Below, piece by piece: positions 1 through 7,464 of a DNA stretch of 9,655 bases. The stretch is from Methylococcaceae bacterium (GTDB lineage: Bacteria; Pseudomonadota; Gammaproteobacteria; Methylococcales; Methylomonadaceae). The stretch's first letter is position 1. Each line of letters opens with the position of its first letter. The position numbers and the translations under genes were made by a program. The notes under the pieces are model-generated. The model was not told the DNA's origin. It saw nothing but the letters and a program-made list of their open reading frames with translations, and made no database searches. The DNA is taken from contig CANKON010000034.1 in assembly GCA_947484105.1 (NCBI GenBank), forward strand, positions 1 through 9,655. The letters are read 5' to 3'.

Positions 1-714
1 GAGCGGTTTATCAACCGCCATTAAACTTGCGTGCAATTCATCAGAAGTCATGGTGGCAAGTTGTTCAAGCGTTTTTGCTTCATGCAAAAAGAACTGTCCC
101 GCTTGGGTTCGACGCAGTGCCGTGACCGTTCCGCCACACCCTAAATCGTGTCCAATATCTTCGGCGAGTGAACGAATATAAGTACCTTTTGAACAGGCGA
201 CATCAAGCGTCAATGTGTCTGGCGTAAATTCCAGCAAGTTTATTTCATAAATCGTGATATTTCGCGGTTCACGTTCAATCGTGATGCCTTCGCGTGCCAA
301 TTCGTACAACTTTTTGCCGTTATGTTTTAACGCGGAATACATCGGAGGAACTTGAGCTTGTGCGCCCGTGAATTTTTTTAAACAGGCTTGAATTTGCTCC
401 AACGATAACGGCGGCACCGATTTCGTTTCGATAATTTGTCCTTCCGCATCGCCCGTGTCAGTCATCATACCGAGTTTTATTGTGACTTGATAACGCTTAT
501 CATCGTCAAGCATCAACGCAGAAACTTTGGTTGCTTCACCAAAACATAACGGTAAAAGTCCTGTTGCCAACGGATCTAAACTGCCCGTATGTCCTGCTTT
601 ATTAGCATTAAATAAACGCCGCACTTCTTGCAAGGCTTTGTTGGATGAAACGCCTAAACGTTTATCGAGTAAAATAATTCCGTGAACGTTTAACCCCGAT
701 TTACGCTTGCTCAT
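1..714 (-). CDS. truB: tRNA pseudouridine(55) synthase TruB, C-terminus cut by the window edge
   Basis: TruB converts U55 to pseudouridine in the T-psi-C loop of tRNAs; it acts in the cytoplasm. I translated the strand by hand: 238 codons are visible and the frame runs off the left edge, so roughly a quarter of the usual ~310-residue protein is missing. The N-terminal part holds the TruB signature GHTGSLDPLATGLLP at residues 41-55, with D47 as the expected catalytic aspartate. DKRYQVTIKLG (about 72-82), PPMYSALK (about 123-130), and CSKGTYIRSLAEDIG (about residue 174 onward) are also typical family blocks. The start is the ATG whose first bases overlap the lpxH stop (ATGA), and a strong GAGGA ribosome site lies 6 nt upstream. 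It is the last visible gene of the yadG-yadH-lpxH-truB operon. The usual truB neighbours infB and rbfA are not upstream here. Confidence 0.96.
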   Translation of the reverse strand, partial: MSKRKSGLNVHGIILLDKRLGVSSNKALQEVRRLFNANKAGHTGSLDPLATGLLPLCFGEATKVSALMLDDDKRYQVTIKLGMMTDTGDAEGQIIETKSVPPLSLEQIQACLKKFTGAQAQVPPMYSALKHNGKKLYELAREGITIEREPRNITIYEINLLEFTPDTLTLDVACSKGTYIRSLAEDIGHDLGCGGTVTALRRTQAGQFFLHEAKTLEQLATMTSDELHASLMAVDKPL

Positions 715-1415
715 TTTTTGTCCTCAAAACTTAACACCTCGCCACCTTTATTATTCCAATCCGAAAGCACAAAACGCTGTGCTTTTTTATTGTTCAATTC
801 AAATTCATGCAACGCGGGGCGATGTGTGTGTCCGTGAATTAAGCGGGTACATTGATATTGTTCCATGAATTTTTCGACGGTCGATTGATTCACGTCCATG
901 ACGTAATCAGACTTTTTTTGTTTATGCCAAAAACTACGCATTCGATACCAACGCGCGGCACACAATCGTAACCACAATGGTTTTGAAAGCACATTTTGTT
1001 GCCATTCAGACGAGCGGGATTGAGTGCGAAAAATTTGATACGGAAGATCGTCACTGCATAACAAATCGCCGTGCGTTAAAAGCGTTCGTTCCTCTTCCAA
1101 CTCAATTACAGCGAAATCGTCCAACAAAATTACGCCCGTGCCTCGTGCAAAACGTTCACCAATTAAAAAATCCCGATTACCACGCAACAAATAAACTTCT
1201 ACGGCCGAATCTGTGAGTTGTTTTAATTCGCGCCGAATTTGCGCGTTCGGTGCCGTGAAATCATCGTCGCCGACCCACGCATCGAACAAATCGCCCAAAA
1301 TATACACAGCTTTAGCTTGCTTTGCTTTTGTTTGCAAAAAATGAATGAAATGGCGCGTAACTTGAGGTTTATCAAAAGACAAATGTAAATCTGAAATAAA
1401 TAAAATGGCTTTCAC
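711..1415 (-). CDS. lpxH: UDP-2,3-diacylglucosamine diphosphatase LpxH
   Basis: LpxH hydrolyses UDP-2,3-diacylglucosamine to lipid X plus UMP, a step of lipid A synthesis on the cytoplasmic side of the inner membrane. The 234-residue protein has the whole calcineurin-like metal site: SDLHL (D9, H11), GDLFDAWVGDD (D42), RGNRDFLIG (N80, R81), THGD (H115) and HGHTHRP (H196, H198). These are the E. coli LpxH ligands shifted by one residue. The insertion around residues 120-165, rich in Trp and Arg, matches the lid that binds acyl chains in this family. The start is GTG, with AGGA 8 nt upstream. It overlaps the yadH stop by 4 nt (GTGA), and its own stop overlaps truB by 4 nt (ATGA), which argues for translational coupling. 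The sequence looks complete. Confidence 0.96.
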   Translation of the reverse strand: MKAILFISDLHLSFDKPQVTRHFIHFLQTKAKQAKAVYILGDLFDAWVGDDDFTAPNAQIRRELKQLTDSAVEVYLLRGNRDFLIGERFARGTGVILLDDFAVIELEEERTLLTHGDLLCSDDLPYQIFRTQSRSSEWQQNVLSKPLWLRLCAARWYRMRSFWHKQKKSDYVMDVNQSTVEKFMEQYQCTRLIHGHTHRPALHEFELNNKKAQRFVLSDWNNKGGEVLSFEDKK

Positions 1416-2176
1416 GATTTAATTCCTGTACCGCGATGTAACAGCCACAAAGCAAATATTGTCAATAACACAATAAATCCGCCTGTCATCAAAAATGCCA
1501 ATGAAATATCAACATCTGACGCACCAATCACACTAAAACGAAACGCATTGACCATGTACAGAATAGGATTTCCGAGCGAAATATGTTGCCAAATCTGCGG
1601 CAACATATCGACTGAATAAAACACGCCGCCCAAATAACTCAATGGCGTTAAAACAAAATTTGGAATAATCGAAATATCGTCAAAACTTTCGGCAAGAATC
1701 GCGTTGATAAAACCTGCCAATGAAAAAAGCGTTGCCGTTAAAAGACAAACAGAAATTGCCATCAATGGATTTTGAATAGTTAGCGGCGTGAAAAATAATG
1801 AAATTACTGCGACGACAACACCAACTAAAACGCCGCGTAAAATGCCGCCGCTGATATAACCCGCTAAAATAATCCCATTCGGCACGGGCGCAACCAGTAA
1901 TTCTTCAATGTTGCGCTGAAATTTTGTTGAATAAAATGACGAAACCACGTTGGCGTAAGAATGCGTAATCACCGACATTAAAATAATCCCTGGCACGATG
2001 TAATTCATATAACTCACGCCATGAATAGTGCCGATACGGTCGCCAATCAATTTGCCAAAAATCAAAAAATACAACGCCGTCGTAATCGCTGGCGGCAATA
2101 AAGTTTGAGGCCAAATCCGAATAAATCGATATATTTCTTTTCGGACAATGGTTTTAAACGCAATAAATACGCTCAT
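1412..2176 (-). CDS. yadH: ABC-2 type transporter permease, YadH-like
   Basis: This is the integral-membrane subunit of an ABC exporter of the ABC-2 superfamily. Its 254 residues resemble E. coli YadH in length and in conserved blocks: KEIYRFIRIW near residue 13, FQRNIEELLVAPVP at 86-99, and LTPLSYLGGVFYS at 176-188. I see about six hydrophobic segments (roughly 24-42, 59-78, 105-130, 137-162, 171-190, 225-247), the ABC-2 topology. The ATG start overlaps the stop of the ATPase gene (ATGA) and has a GAGGGA ribosome site close upstream. The partner is the ATPase encoded immediately upstream. The substrate of YadGH is, to my knowledge, not established. Co-translation with lpxH hints at an envelope role, but that is inference. 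Confidence 0.93.
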   Translation of the reverse strand: MSVFIAFKTIVRKEIYRFIRIWPQTLLPPAITTALYFLIFGKLIGDRIGTIHGVSYMNYIVPGIILMSVITHSYANVVSSFYSTKFQRNIEELLVAPVPNGIILAGYISGGILRGVLVGVVVAVISLFFTPLTIQNPLMAISVCLLTATLFSLAGFINAILAESFDDISIIPNFVLTPLSYLGGVFYSVDMLPQIWQHISLGNPILYMVNAFRFSVIGASDVDISLAFLMTGGFIVLLTIFALWLLHRGTGIKS

Positions 2177-3096
2177 GATTCCCTCGCATTTTTGCCGTCG
2201 ATTAAATTTATAAATAATTGTTCCAAGCGATTACTTTTATTTTTCATGCTGACGACTTGGATATTTGCGGCACTAAGTTGGGCAAATAAATCGTTCAAAC
2301 CGCGCTCTTTTGGCACGCCGATTTCCAACACTTTTTCGCTAATTTGTTTGATTTCGTAGCCTTTTAAAATCGGATTTTTTACCGCTTGTGCCAAATCCAA
2401 AATGAAATAATCAACGTGTAACCGTGTCAATAAACTCGCCATATCGGAATGTTCGATAATTTTTCCACTGTCGATAATGGCGATATTTCGGCATAAACTT
2501 TCGGCTTCTTCTAAATAATGCGTCGTCAAAATAATCGTCGTGCCTTGCGCGTTCACGTCTTTCATCATTTCCCACATAGAGCGGCGAATTTCAATATCTA
2601 CGCCAGCGGTGGGTTCGTCGAGAATTAACAGTTTTGGCGCGTGAACCATTGCCCGTGCAATCATGACACGACGTTTCATGCCGCCCGATAAACGGCGTGA
2701 CATCGTGTCGCGTTTATCCCATAAATCGACTTGCTTTAAACAGGCTTCTGTTCGTTGCAATGCTAATTTTCGAGGAATTCCGTAATAACCTGCCTGATTT
2801 AAAACGATATTTTTGGCGGTGTCGAATTGATTGAAATTGATTTCTTGCGGCACCAAACCCAAACAACTTTTAGCTAAATCGCGTTGTGTTTTGACATCGT
2901 AACCAAAAATTTTTACCGTGCCGCTCGACGCATTTACCAATGAACTGATAATGCCGATAGCGGTCGATTTTCCTGCGCCGTTTGCGCCGAGTAAGGCAAA
3001 AAAATCGCCTTGTTGGACTTCTAAATCAATGCCTTTGAGAGCTTCAAAGCCGTTTTGATACGTTTTACGAAGATTGTGTATTGAGAGTGCATTCAT
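2173..3096 (-). CDS. yadG: ABC transporter ATP-binding protein, YadG-like
   Basis: This is the cytoplasmic ATPase of the same ABC-2 exporter, 307 residues (E. coli YadG is about 308). All nucleotide-binding elements are intact: Walker A GANGAGKS at 37-44, Q-loop Q84, signature LSGGM at 136-140, Walker B LLILDE at 156-161, D-loop near 163-167 and switch H193. The segment after residue ~215, ending NKSNRLEQLFINLI, corresponds to the YadG C-terminal extension. The start fits the homologous N-terminus, but no Shine-Dalgarno sequence is visible upstream. A TGCTAGACT element ends 6 nt before the ATG, so a leaderless transcript is possible. It is the first gene of the coupled operon: the stop overlaps yadH by 4 nt, and a terminator separates it from the upstream cytochrome gene. 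Confidence 0.94.
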   Translation of the reverse strand: MNALSIHNLRKTYQNGFEALKGIDLEVQQGDFFALLGANGAGKSTAIGIISSLVNASSGTVKIFGYDVKTQRDLAKSCLGLVPQEINFNQFDTAKNIVLNQAGYYGIPRKLALQRTEACLKQVDLWDKRDTMSRRLSGGMKRRVMIARAMVHAPKLLILDEPTAGVDIEIRRSMWEMMKDVNAQGTTIILTTHYLEEAESLCRNIAIIDSGKIIEHSDMASLLTRLHVDYFILDLAQAVKNPILKGYEIKQISEKVLEIGVPKERGLNDLFAQLSAANIQVVSMKNKSNRLEQLFINLIDGKNARES

Positions 3097-3102
3097 GCGT
3101 TT

Positions 3103-3111
3103 AGTCTAGCA
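3103..3111 (-). promoter_or_regulatory. Possible extended -10 element for yadG (leaderless start)
   Basis: On the minus strand the bases read TGCTAGACT, which fits an extended -10 (TGn followed by a TATAAT-like hexamer). A start 7 nt downstream would fall on the A of the yadG ATG. There is no good -35 at 16-18 nt; TTGCCA lies 21 nt upstream, which is too far. This is pattern matching only. It is supported by the lack of a ribosome site before yadG and the terminator just upstream. Confidence 0.25.
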
Positions 3112-3133
3112 GTTTTCAGCGTGAATTTGTGGC

Positions 3134-3170
3134 AAAAAAAAACCGTGCTAAAACGGCACGGTTCTTCTTT
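3134..3170 (-). terminator. Rho-independent terminator of the cytochrome c gene
   Basis: On the minus strand AACCGTGC and GCACGGTT form a perfect 8-bp stem around a 7-nt loop (3149-3155), followed by a run of T: nine T in total, two of them in the stem. The A-rich bases before the stem can also pair with the T run, giving about 15 bp with two G-T pairs. It lies about 30 nt after the cytochrome stop and about 40 nt before yadG, so it separates the two transcription units. A further short inverted repeat (3121-3127 with 3172-3178) flanks it. Confidence 0.9.
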
Positions 3171-3201
3171 CAATTCACAAAACGGAGAGTTTTGAATGGA
3201 A

Positions 3202-3540
3202 TTATTTGCTGCCTAAGTAAGCGTATAAAGCATCAACAGCTTGATCTTCGCCGTAACCTGCTTTTTTAACAGGACCAACTTCCATGATTGCTGCGATGGC
3301 TTTCGGCATGCCGCCTTTACCGTCTTTTAAAGTTTGTTCAAAGCTAGCGCGTGACAATTTGCCTGCTTTTACTAAATCAAACAATTGTGGGTTTGACGCG
3401 ATGTCATGGCAAGTGCCGCAACCACGACCGAATGAACGTTCGTAGATTTTTGCGCCGATTTCTAATTTTTCGTCAGCCAAAACTGAACCACTTAAACCGA
3501 TTAACGCAACAGTTGCTAAAGCTAAAACTGATTTTTTCAT
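3202..3540 (-). CDS. Small secreted monohaem cytochrome c, family not identified
   Basis: This is a 112-residue c-type cytochrome, expected to carry electrons in the periplasm; the partner is unknown. Residues 1-22 form a clear Sec signal peptide: KK, a hydrophobic core, then cleavage after VLA. The mature protein has a single CGTCH haem site at 41-45. M78, in GGMP, is the likeliest second axial ligand, with M86 as an alternative. The start follows a GGGGA ribosome site. Codon use differs from the neighbours: all six Ile codons are ATC and all four Tyr codons are TAC, with GTT, GGT and CGT favoured, as in highly expressed genes. It stands alone, with its own candidate promoter and a strong terminator. 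I do not recognise a named cytochrome; it does not look like SoxX or cytochrome c4/c5. The cytochrome call is firm, the role open. Confidence 0.92.
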   Translation of the reverse strand: MKKSVLALATVALIGLSGSVLADEKLEIGAKIYERSFGRGCGTCHDIASNPQLFDLVKAGKLSRASFEQTLKDGKGGMPKAIAAIMEVGPVKKAGYGEDQAVDALYAYLGSK

Positions 3541-3590
3541 AATATCCCCAAAGGTAGTTTAAAAAGCTATTTTTCTTGTTCTAAAAACGT

Positions 3591-3603
3591 ATTCAATTTG
3601 AAT
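3591..3603. repeat. Short perfect palindrome in the cytochrome leader, possible operator
   Basis: The bases read ATTCAA, T, TTGAAT, a perfect 6-1-6 inverted repeat. It continues into a further TTGAA half-site at 3604-3608 (with one base shared in the AATTTGAAC stretch). It sits between the candidate cytochrome promoter and the ribosome site, where a repressor could act. It is AT-rich and short, so chance is a real alternative. Confidence 0.3.
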
Positions 3604-3616
3604 TTGAACGGGGCAA

Positions 3617-3645
3617 AGGATAAGGATTTTAGTCCGAAAATTCAA
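3617..3645 (-). promoter_or_regulatory. Candidate sigma-70 promoter of the cytochrome c gene
   Basis: On the minus strand TTGAAT (3640-3645, four matches to TTGACA) is followed after 17 nt by TATCCT (3617-3622, four matches to TATAAT). It lies in the 127-nt gap between the cysG stop and the cytochrome start and would give a leader of about 70 nt. The match is modest. The other support is that the gene needs its own promoter if cysG transcription is weak, as the codon bias suggests. Confidence 0.35.
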
Positions 3646-3667
3646 CGAATTTATTCAAAATGACGCT

Positions 3668-5059
3668 TTAATTTGCCGTCGTTGCAAACCAATTTAGTTT
3701 TTCATGCAAACTCACCACCGTGCCAATAATAATAAGCGTTGGCGGTTTAATGGTTTCGTGTTTCACCATTTCGGGTAACGTGCTTAATGTTCCCGTAATG
3801 ACACGCTGCCGAAGCGTTGTACCTTGTTCGATTAACGCAATCGGTAAATCTGGTGAACTTCCATGTTTGATGAGCGATTCACAAATTTTTTTCAATCCAA
3901 TTAACCCCATATAAATAACGACGGTTTGATTGGGGATAGCCAATTGCGTCCAATTCAAATTTACAGAATCGTCTTTTAAATGCCCCGTCACAAACACACA
4001 GGATTGCGCGTGATCTCGATGTGTTAATGGAATGCCTGCATAACTCGCACAACCCGTCGCCGCTGTGATACCTGGCACAATTTGAAACGAAACACCTTCT
4101 TCAACCAAAGTTTCGATTTCTTCACCGCCGCGCCCAAAAATAAACGGGTCGCCGCCTTTCAATCGCGCCACACGTTTGCCTTCTTTGGCTAGTTTGACCA
4201 ACAAATCGTTGATTTCATCTTGCGGAACAGAATGATTACTCCGTTCTTTTCCGACATAAATTTTGTCAGAATCGCGTCGCGCTAATTCCAAAATATCCGC
4301 CGAAACTAATCGATCATAAACAACAACATCTGCTTGCTGCATTAAACGCAAAGCCCGAAATGTCAATAAATCTGCCGCGCCAGGTCCCGCACCAATTAAA
4401 TAAACTTCGCCGTTATTTTCGGGCAAAGAAGCGTTATCAATTAGGTTTTGCAATTCACATTCTGCAGCGTCGGTTTGTCCTGAAAAAACCAATTCCGCTA
4501 CGCGACCTTGCAACACATTTTCCCAAAAAATACGACGATTTGAGGGTGGAAAAACCGTTTGTTTGACAACTTTCCGAAACTTCTCAGCCAAGCCACCTAA
4601 AATACTGTAGGTCGGTGGAATTAAGGTTTCAATTTTAGAACGTAAAAACCGCGCTAACACGGGCGATGCGCCACCTGATGAAATCGCAATCGTAATCGGT
4701 GAACGATCAACAATCGCAGGAAAAATAAAATCACACAATTCGGGGCTATCAACAACATTCACCCACACATTTTTTGCTTTCGCACATTCGCTGACAAACT
4801 GATTCGTTGCAGCATTATCGGTTGCTGAAATGACTAATTTGAATCCATCCAAATCGTTTGGCTCAAACTCTTTTTGGTGAATTTTCAAATGATGCGACGT
4901 TTGCATTGCAGAAATTGTTGGGCTAATGTCACGCGCCACAACGGTAATGTTTGCGCCTGCGCGTGACAACAATTCAATTTTTCGTGCCGCGCAACTTCCC
5001 GCGCCAACAACTAAACACGGTAAGTTTTTGAGTTTAAGGGAAATAGGAAAATAATCCAT
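3668..5059 (-). CDS. cysG: Sirohaem synthase CysG (precorrin-2 dehydrogenase/ferrochelatase fused to uroporphyrinogen-III C-methyltransferase)
   Basis: CysG turns uroporphyrinogen III into sirohaem, the cofactor of sulfite and nitrite reductases, in the cytoplasm. The 463 residues (E. coli 457) align through both halves. Residues 1 to ~215 are the NAD-dependent dehydrogenase/chelatase half, with a Rossmann GAG (19-21), NVVDSP with D104, and SSGGASPVLAR containing S128, the position phosphorylated in Salmonella CysG. Residues ~217-460 are the methyltransferase half: LIGAGPGAADLLT, VVYDRLVS with D249, VARLKGGDPFIFGRGGEE, VPGITAATG, GIPLTHRD, and YMGL with M384. All catalytic positions I know are present. 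The ATG start has an AGG ribosome site 7 nt upstream. The gene diverges from a TusA-family gene, consistent with sulfur assimilation. It is not clearly joined to the cytochrome gene downstream, 127 nt away. Confidence 0.96.
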   Translation of the reverse strand: MDYFPISLKLKNLPCLVVGAGSCAARKIELLSRAGANITVVARDISPTISAMQTSHHLKIHQKEFEPNDLDGFKLVISATDNAATNQFVSECAKAKNVWVNVVDSPELCDFIFPAIVDRSPITIAISSGGASPVLARFLRSKIETLIPPTYSILGGLAEKFRKVVKQTVFPPSNRRIFWENVLQGRVAELVFSGQTDAAECELQNLIDNASLPENNGEVYLIGAGPGAADLLTFRALRLMQQADVVVYDRLVSADILELARRDSDKIYVGKERSNHSVPQDEINDLLVKLAKEGKRVARLKGGDPFIFGRGGEEIETLVEEGVSFQIVPGITAATGCASYAGIPLTHRDHAQSCVFVTGHLKDDSVNLNWTQLAIPNQTVVIYMGLIGLKKICESLIKHGSSPDLPIALIEQGTTLRQRVITGTLSTLPEMVKHETIKPPTLIIIGTVVSLHEKLNWFATTAN

Positions 5060-5090
5060 GAATGAACCTAATTTAATGGTTTGATTAGCG

Positions 5091-5100
5091 TGATATTATA
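5091..5100. promoter_or_regulatory. Overlapping divergent -10 elements between cysG and the TusA-family gene
   Basis: On the plus strand TGATATTAT is an extended -10 (hexamer 5094-5099), about 35 nt before the TusA-family start. On the minus strand the same bases, shifted by one (5095-5100), read TATAAT, a perfect -10 about 36 nt before the cysG ATG. Neither has a strong -35: the minus side has TTCGGG at 17 nt, the plus side an AT-rich hexamer. The spacer is only 74 nt, so both promoters must lie here unless cysG is read from a promoter further away. Confidence 0.5.
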
Positions 5101-5133
5101 AGTAATTTGAACTTTTTCCCGAACTTAAAACCT

Positions 5134-5364
5134 ATGATGAACGTTACACTTGAAGTCGATGCGGTTGGTTTAAACTGCCCAATGCCACTTTTAAAACTCA
5201 AAAAAGCCTTAAACAATTTAAATTCTTCAGACGTAGTTAAAATTTCTGTCACCGATGCGGCGGCGCATTTGGATTTTGGCGTATTTTGTCAACAAGCCGC
5301 GCATGAAATTTTAACCATTGCTAGAAACGAGAATGTACAGATTTTTTATATCAAAAAAGCCTAA
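5134..5364 (+). CDS. TusA/SirA-family sulfur-carrier (CPxP) protein
   Basis: This is a 76-residue member of the TusA family, small cytoplasmic proteins that carry persulfide sulfur on the cysteine of a CPxP motif. The motif is GLNCPMPLLKLKKAL, with C15 as the expected sulfur-bearing residue, followed by the usual beta strand (VKISVTDAAA) and a helix starting near DFGVFCQQAAHE. The body resembles the CPMPLLK subgroup of TusA-like proteins found in pseudomonads more than E. coli TusA itself, so I give no symbol. Two tandem ATG codons (5134, 5137) are possible starts; a TTG at 5107 would add a nine-residue tail that does not look like the family. No strong ribosome site is visible. It is the only plus-strand gene, divergent from cysG and ending 2 nt from the phosphatase stop. 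Confidence 0.88.
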   Translation: MMNVTLEVDAVGLNCPMPLLKLKKALNNLNSSDVVKISVTDAAAHLDFGVFCQQAAHEILTIARNENVQIFYIKKA

Positions 5365-5366
5365 AT

Positions 5367-6023
5367 TCAGTCACGCAAACTGACAATTTCCCAACCTTTT
5401 TCTGTTGCAAATTGGCGTAATTTTTCGTCTGGGTCAACCGCAACAGGATTTTCAACTAATTGCAACAACGGTAAATCATTGTGCGAATCGCTGTAAAAAT
5501 AACTGCCTTCCAACGTGTCGCCTGTTTGGGCTAACCATTCGTTTAACAACGTGACTTTCCCACCTTGAAAACACGGCACGCCTACAATTTTGCCCGTGTA
5601 ACGTTCGTTGATAATTTCGGGCGAGGTGGCGATTAAATTGTGAATGCCATACAACGCGACAATCGGCGCAGTAATAAAACGATTGGTCGCTGTAATCACC
5701 AATAACGTATGACCTAACGCGCGGTGTTTTTCGACTAATTCTTTCGCCGCATTTAACAAAATCGGCGCAATCACTTCATCCAAAAATTGTTCTCGCCAAA
5801 CGTGTAATTGGTCGAGCGAATGCTCCGTGAGTGGCTTTAATGAAAAATCTAAAAACTCCATAATGTCTAACGACCCTGCTCGATAGTCATCATAAAATTT
5901 GGTGTTCATTTGTTCATAAATCGTTTTATCAACAATGCCCTGATCAACTAAAAATTGTCCCCATAAATAATCGCTATCATCCGCAATTAAAGTGTTATCT
6001 AAATCAAAAATCGCTAAAGTCAT
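5367..6023 (-). CDS. HAD-IB family phosphatase (SerB-like fold, substrate not assigned)
   Basis: A 218-residue soluble hydrolase of the HAD superfamily, subclass IB. All four motifs are present. Motif I is FDLDNTL, with nucleophile D7 and acid/base D9. Motif II is VITATN, with T111. Motif III is the GGK lysine K156. Motif IV is YSDSHNDLPLL, with D179 and D183. The helical cap lies between motifs I and II (about 15-85), as in phosphoserine phosphatase. Relatives include SerB, and some gammaproteobacterial members have been assigned as histidinol-phosphate phosphatases, so the substrate is open. The ATG follows an AAAGG ribosome site. It lies 49 nt after purB across a hairpin, and its stop faces the TusA-family stop with a 2-nt gap, so any terminator would have to lie within one of the two genes. 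Confidence 0.9.
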   Translation of the reverse strand: MTLAIFDLDNTLIADDSDYLWGQFLVDQGIVDKTIYEQMNTKFYDDYRAGSLDIMEFLDFSLKPLTEHSLDQLHVWREQFLDEVIAPILLNAAKELVEKHRALGHTLLVITATNRFITAPIVALYGIHNLIATSPEIINERYTGKIVGVPCFQGGKVTLLNEWLAQTGDTLEGSYFYSDSHNDLPLLQLVENPVAVDPDEKLRQFATEKGWEIVSLRD

Positions 6024-6040
6024 TTGTTACCTTTTCGTTG

Positions 6041-6064
6041 AAAGGGCAATCCAAAAGATTGCCC
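6041..6064 (-). terminator. Hairpin between purB and the phosphatase gene, weak terminator or repeat unit
   Basis: GGGCAATC (6044-6051) and GATTGCCC (6057-6064) form a perfect 8-bp stem around a 5-nt loop, in the 49-nt gap after purB. Read on the minus strand, only three T follow, so termination would be leaky at best. It could instead stabilise the purB 3' end, or be one copy of a dispersed palindromic repeat. It ends about 10 nt before the ribosome site of the phosphatase gene. Confidence 0.5.
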
Positions 6065-6072
6065 GTACAAAA

Positions 6073-7464
<1,392 letters not shown>

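Noticed and set aside
2105..2359. 84-codon plus-strand frame across the yadG/yadH junction
   Set aside because: Hydrophobic patches arise from the complement of the transporter genes; no ribosome site or homology pattern.
3638..3652. Hairpin AAATTC-AAC-GAATTT as a terminator for cysG
   Set aside because: The stem is six A-T-rich pairs with a 3-nt loop and no proper T run; too weak to call a terminator.
3541..3667. Riboswitch or small RNA in the cysG-cytochrome gap
   Set aside because: I found no conserved riboswitch core and no strong hairpin followed by a T run; the gap is adequately explained by a promoter and leader.
5107..5133. TTG start for the TusA-family gene at 5107
   Set aside because: It adds nine residues not seen in the family, lies within a few bases of the expected transcription start, and two ATG codons follow at 5134 and 5137.
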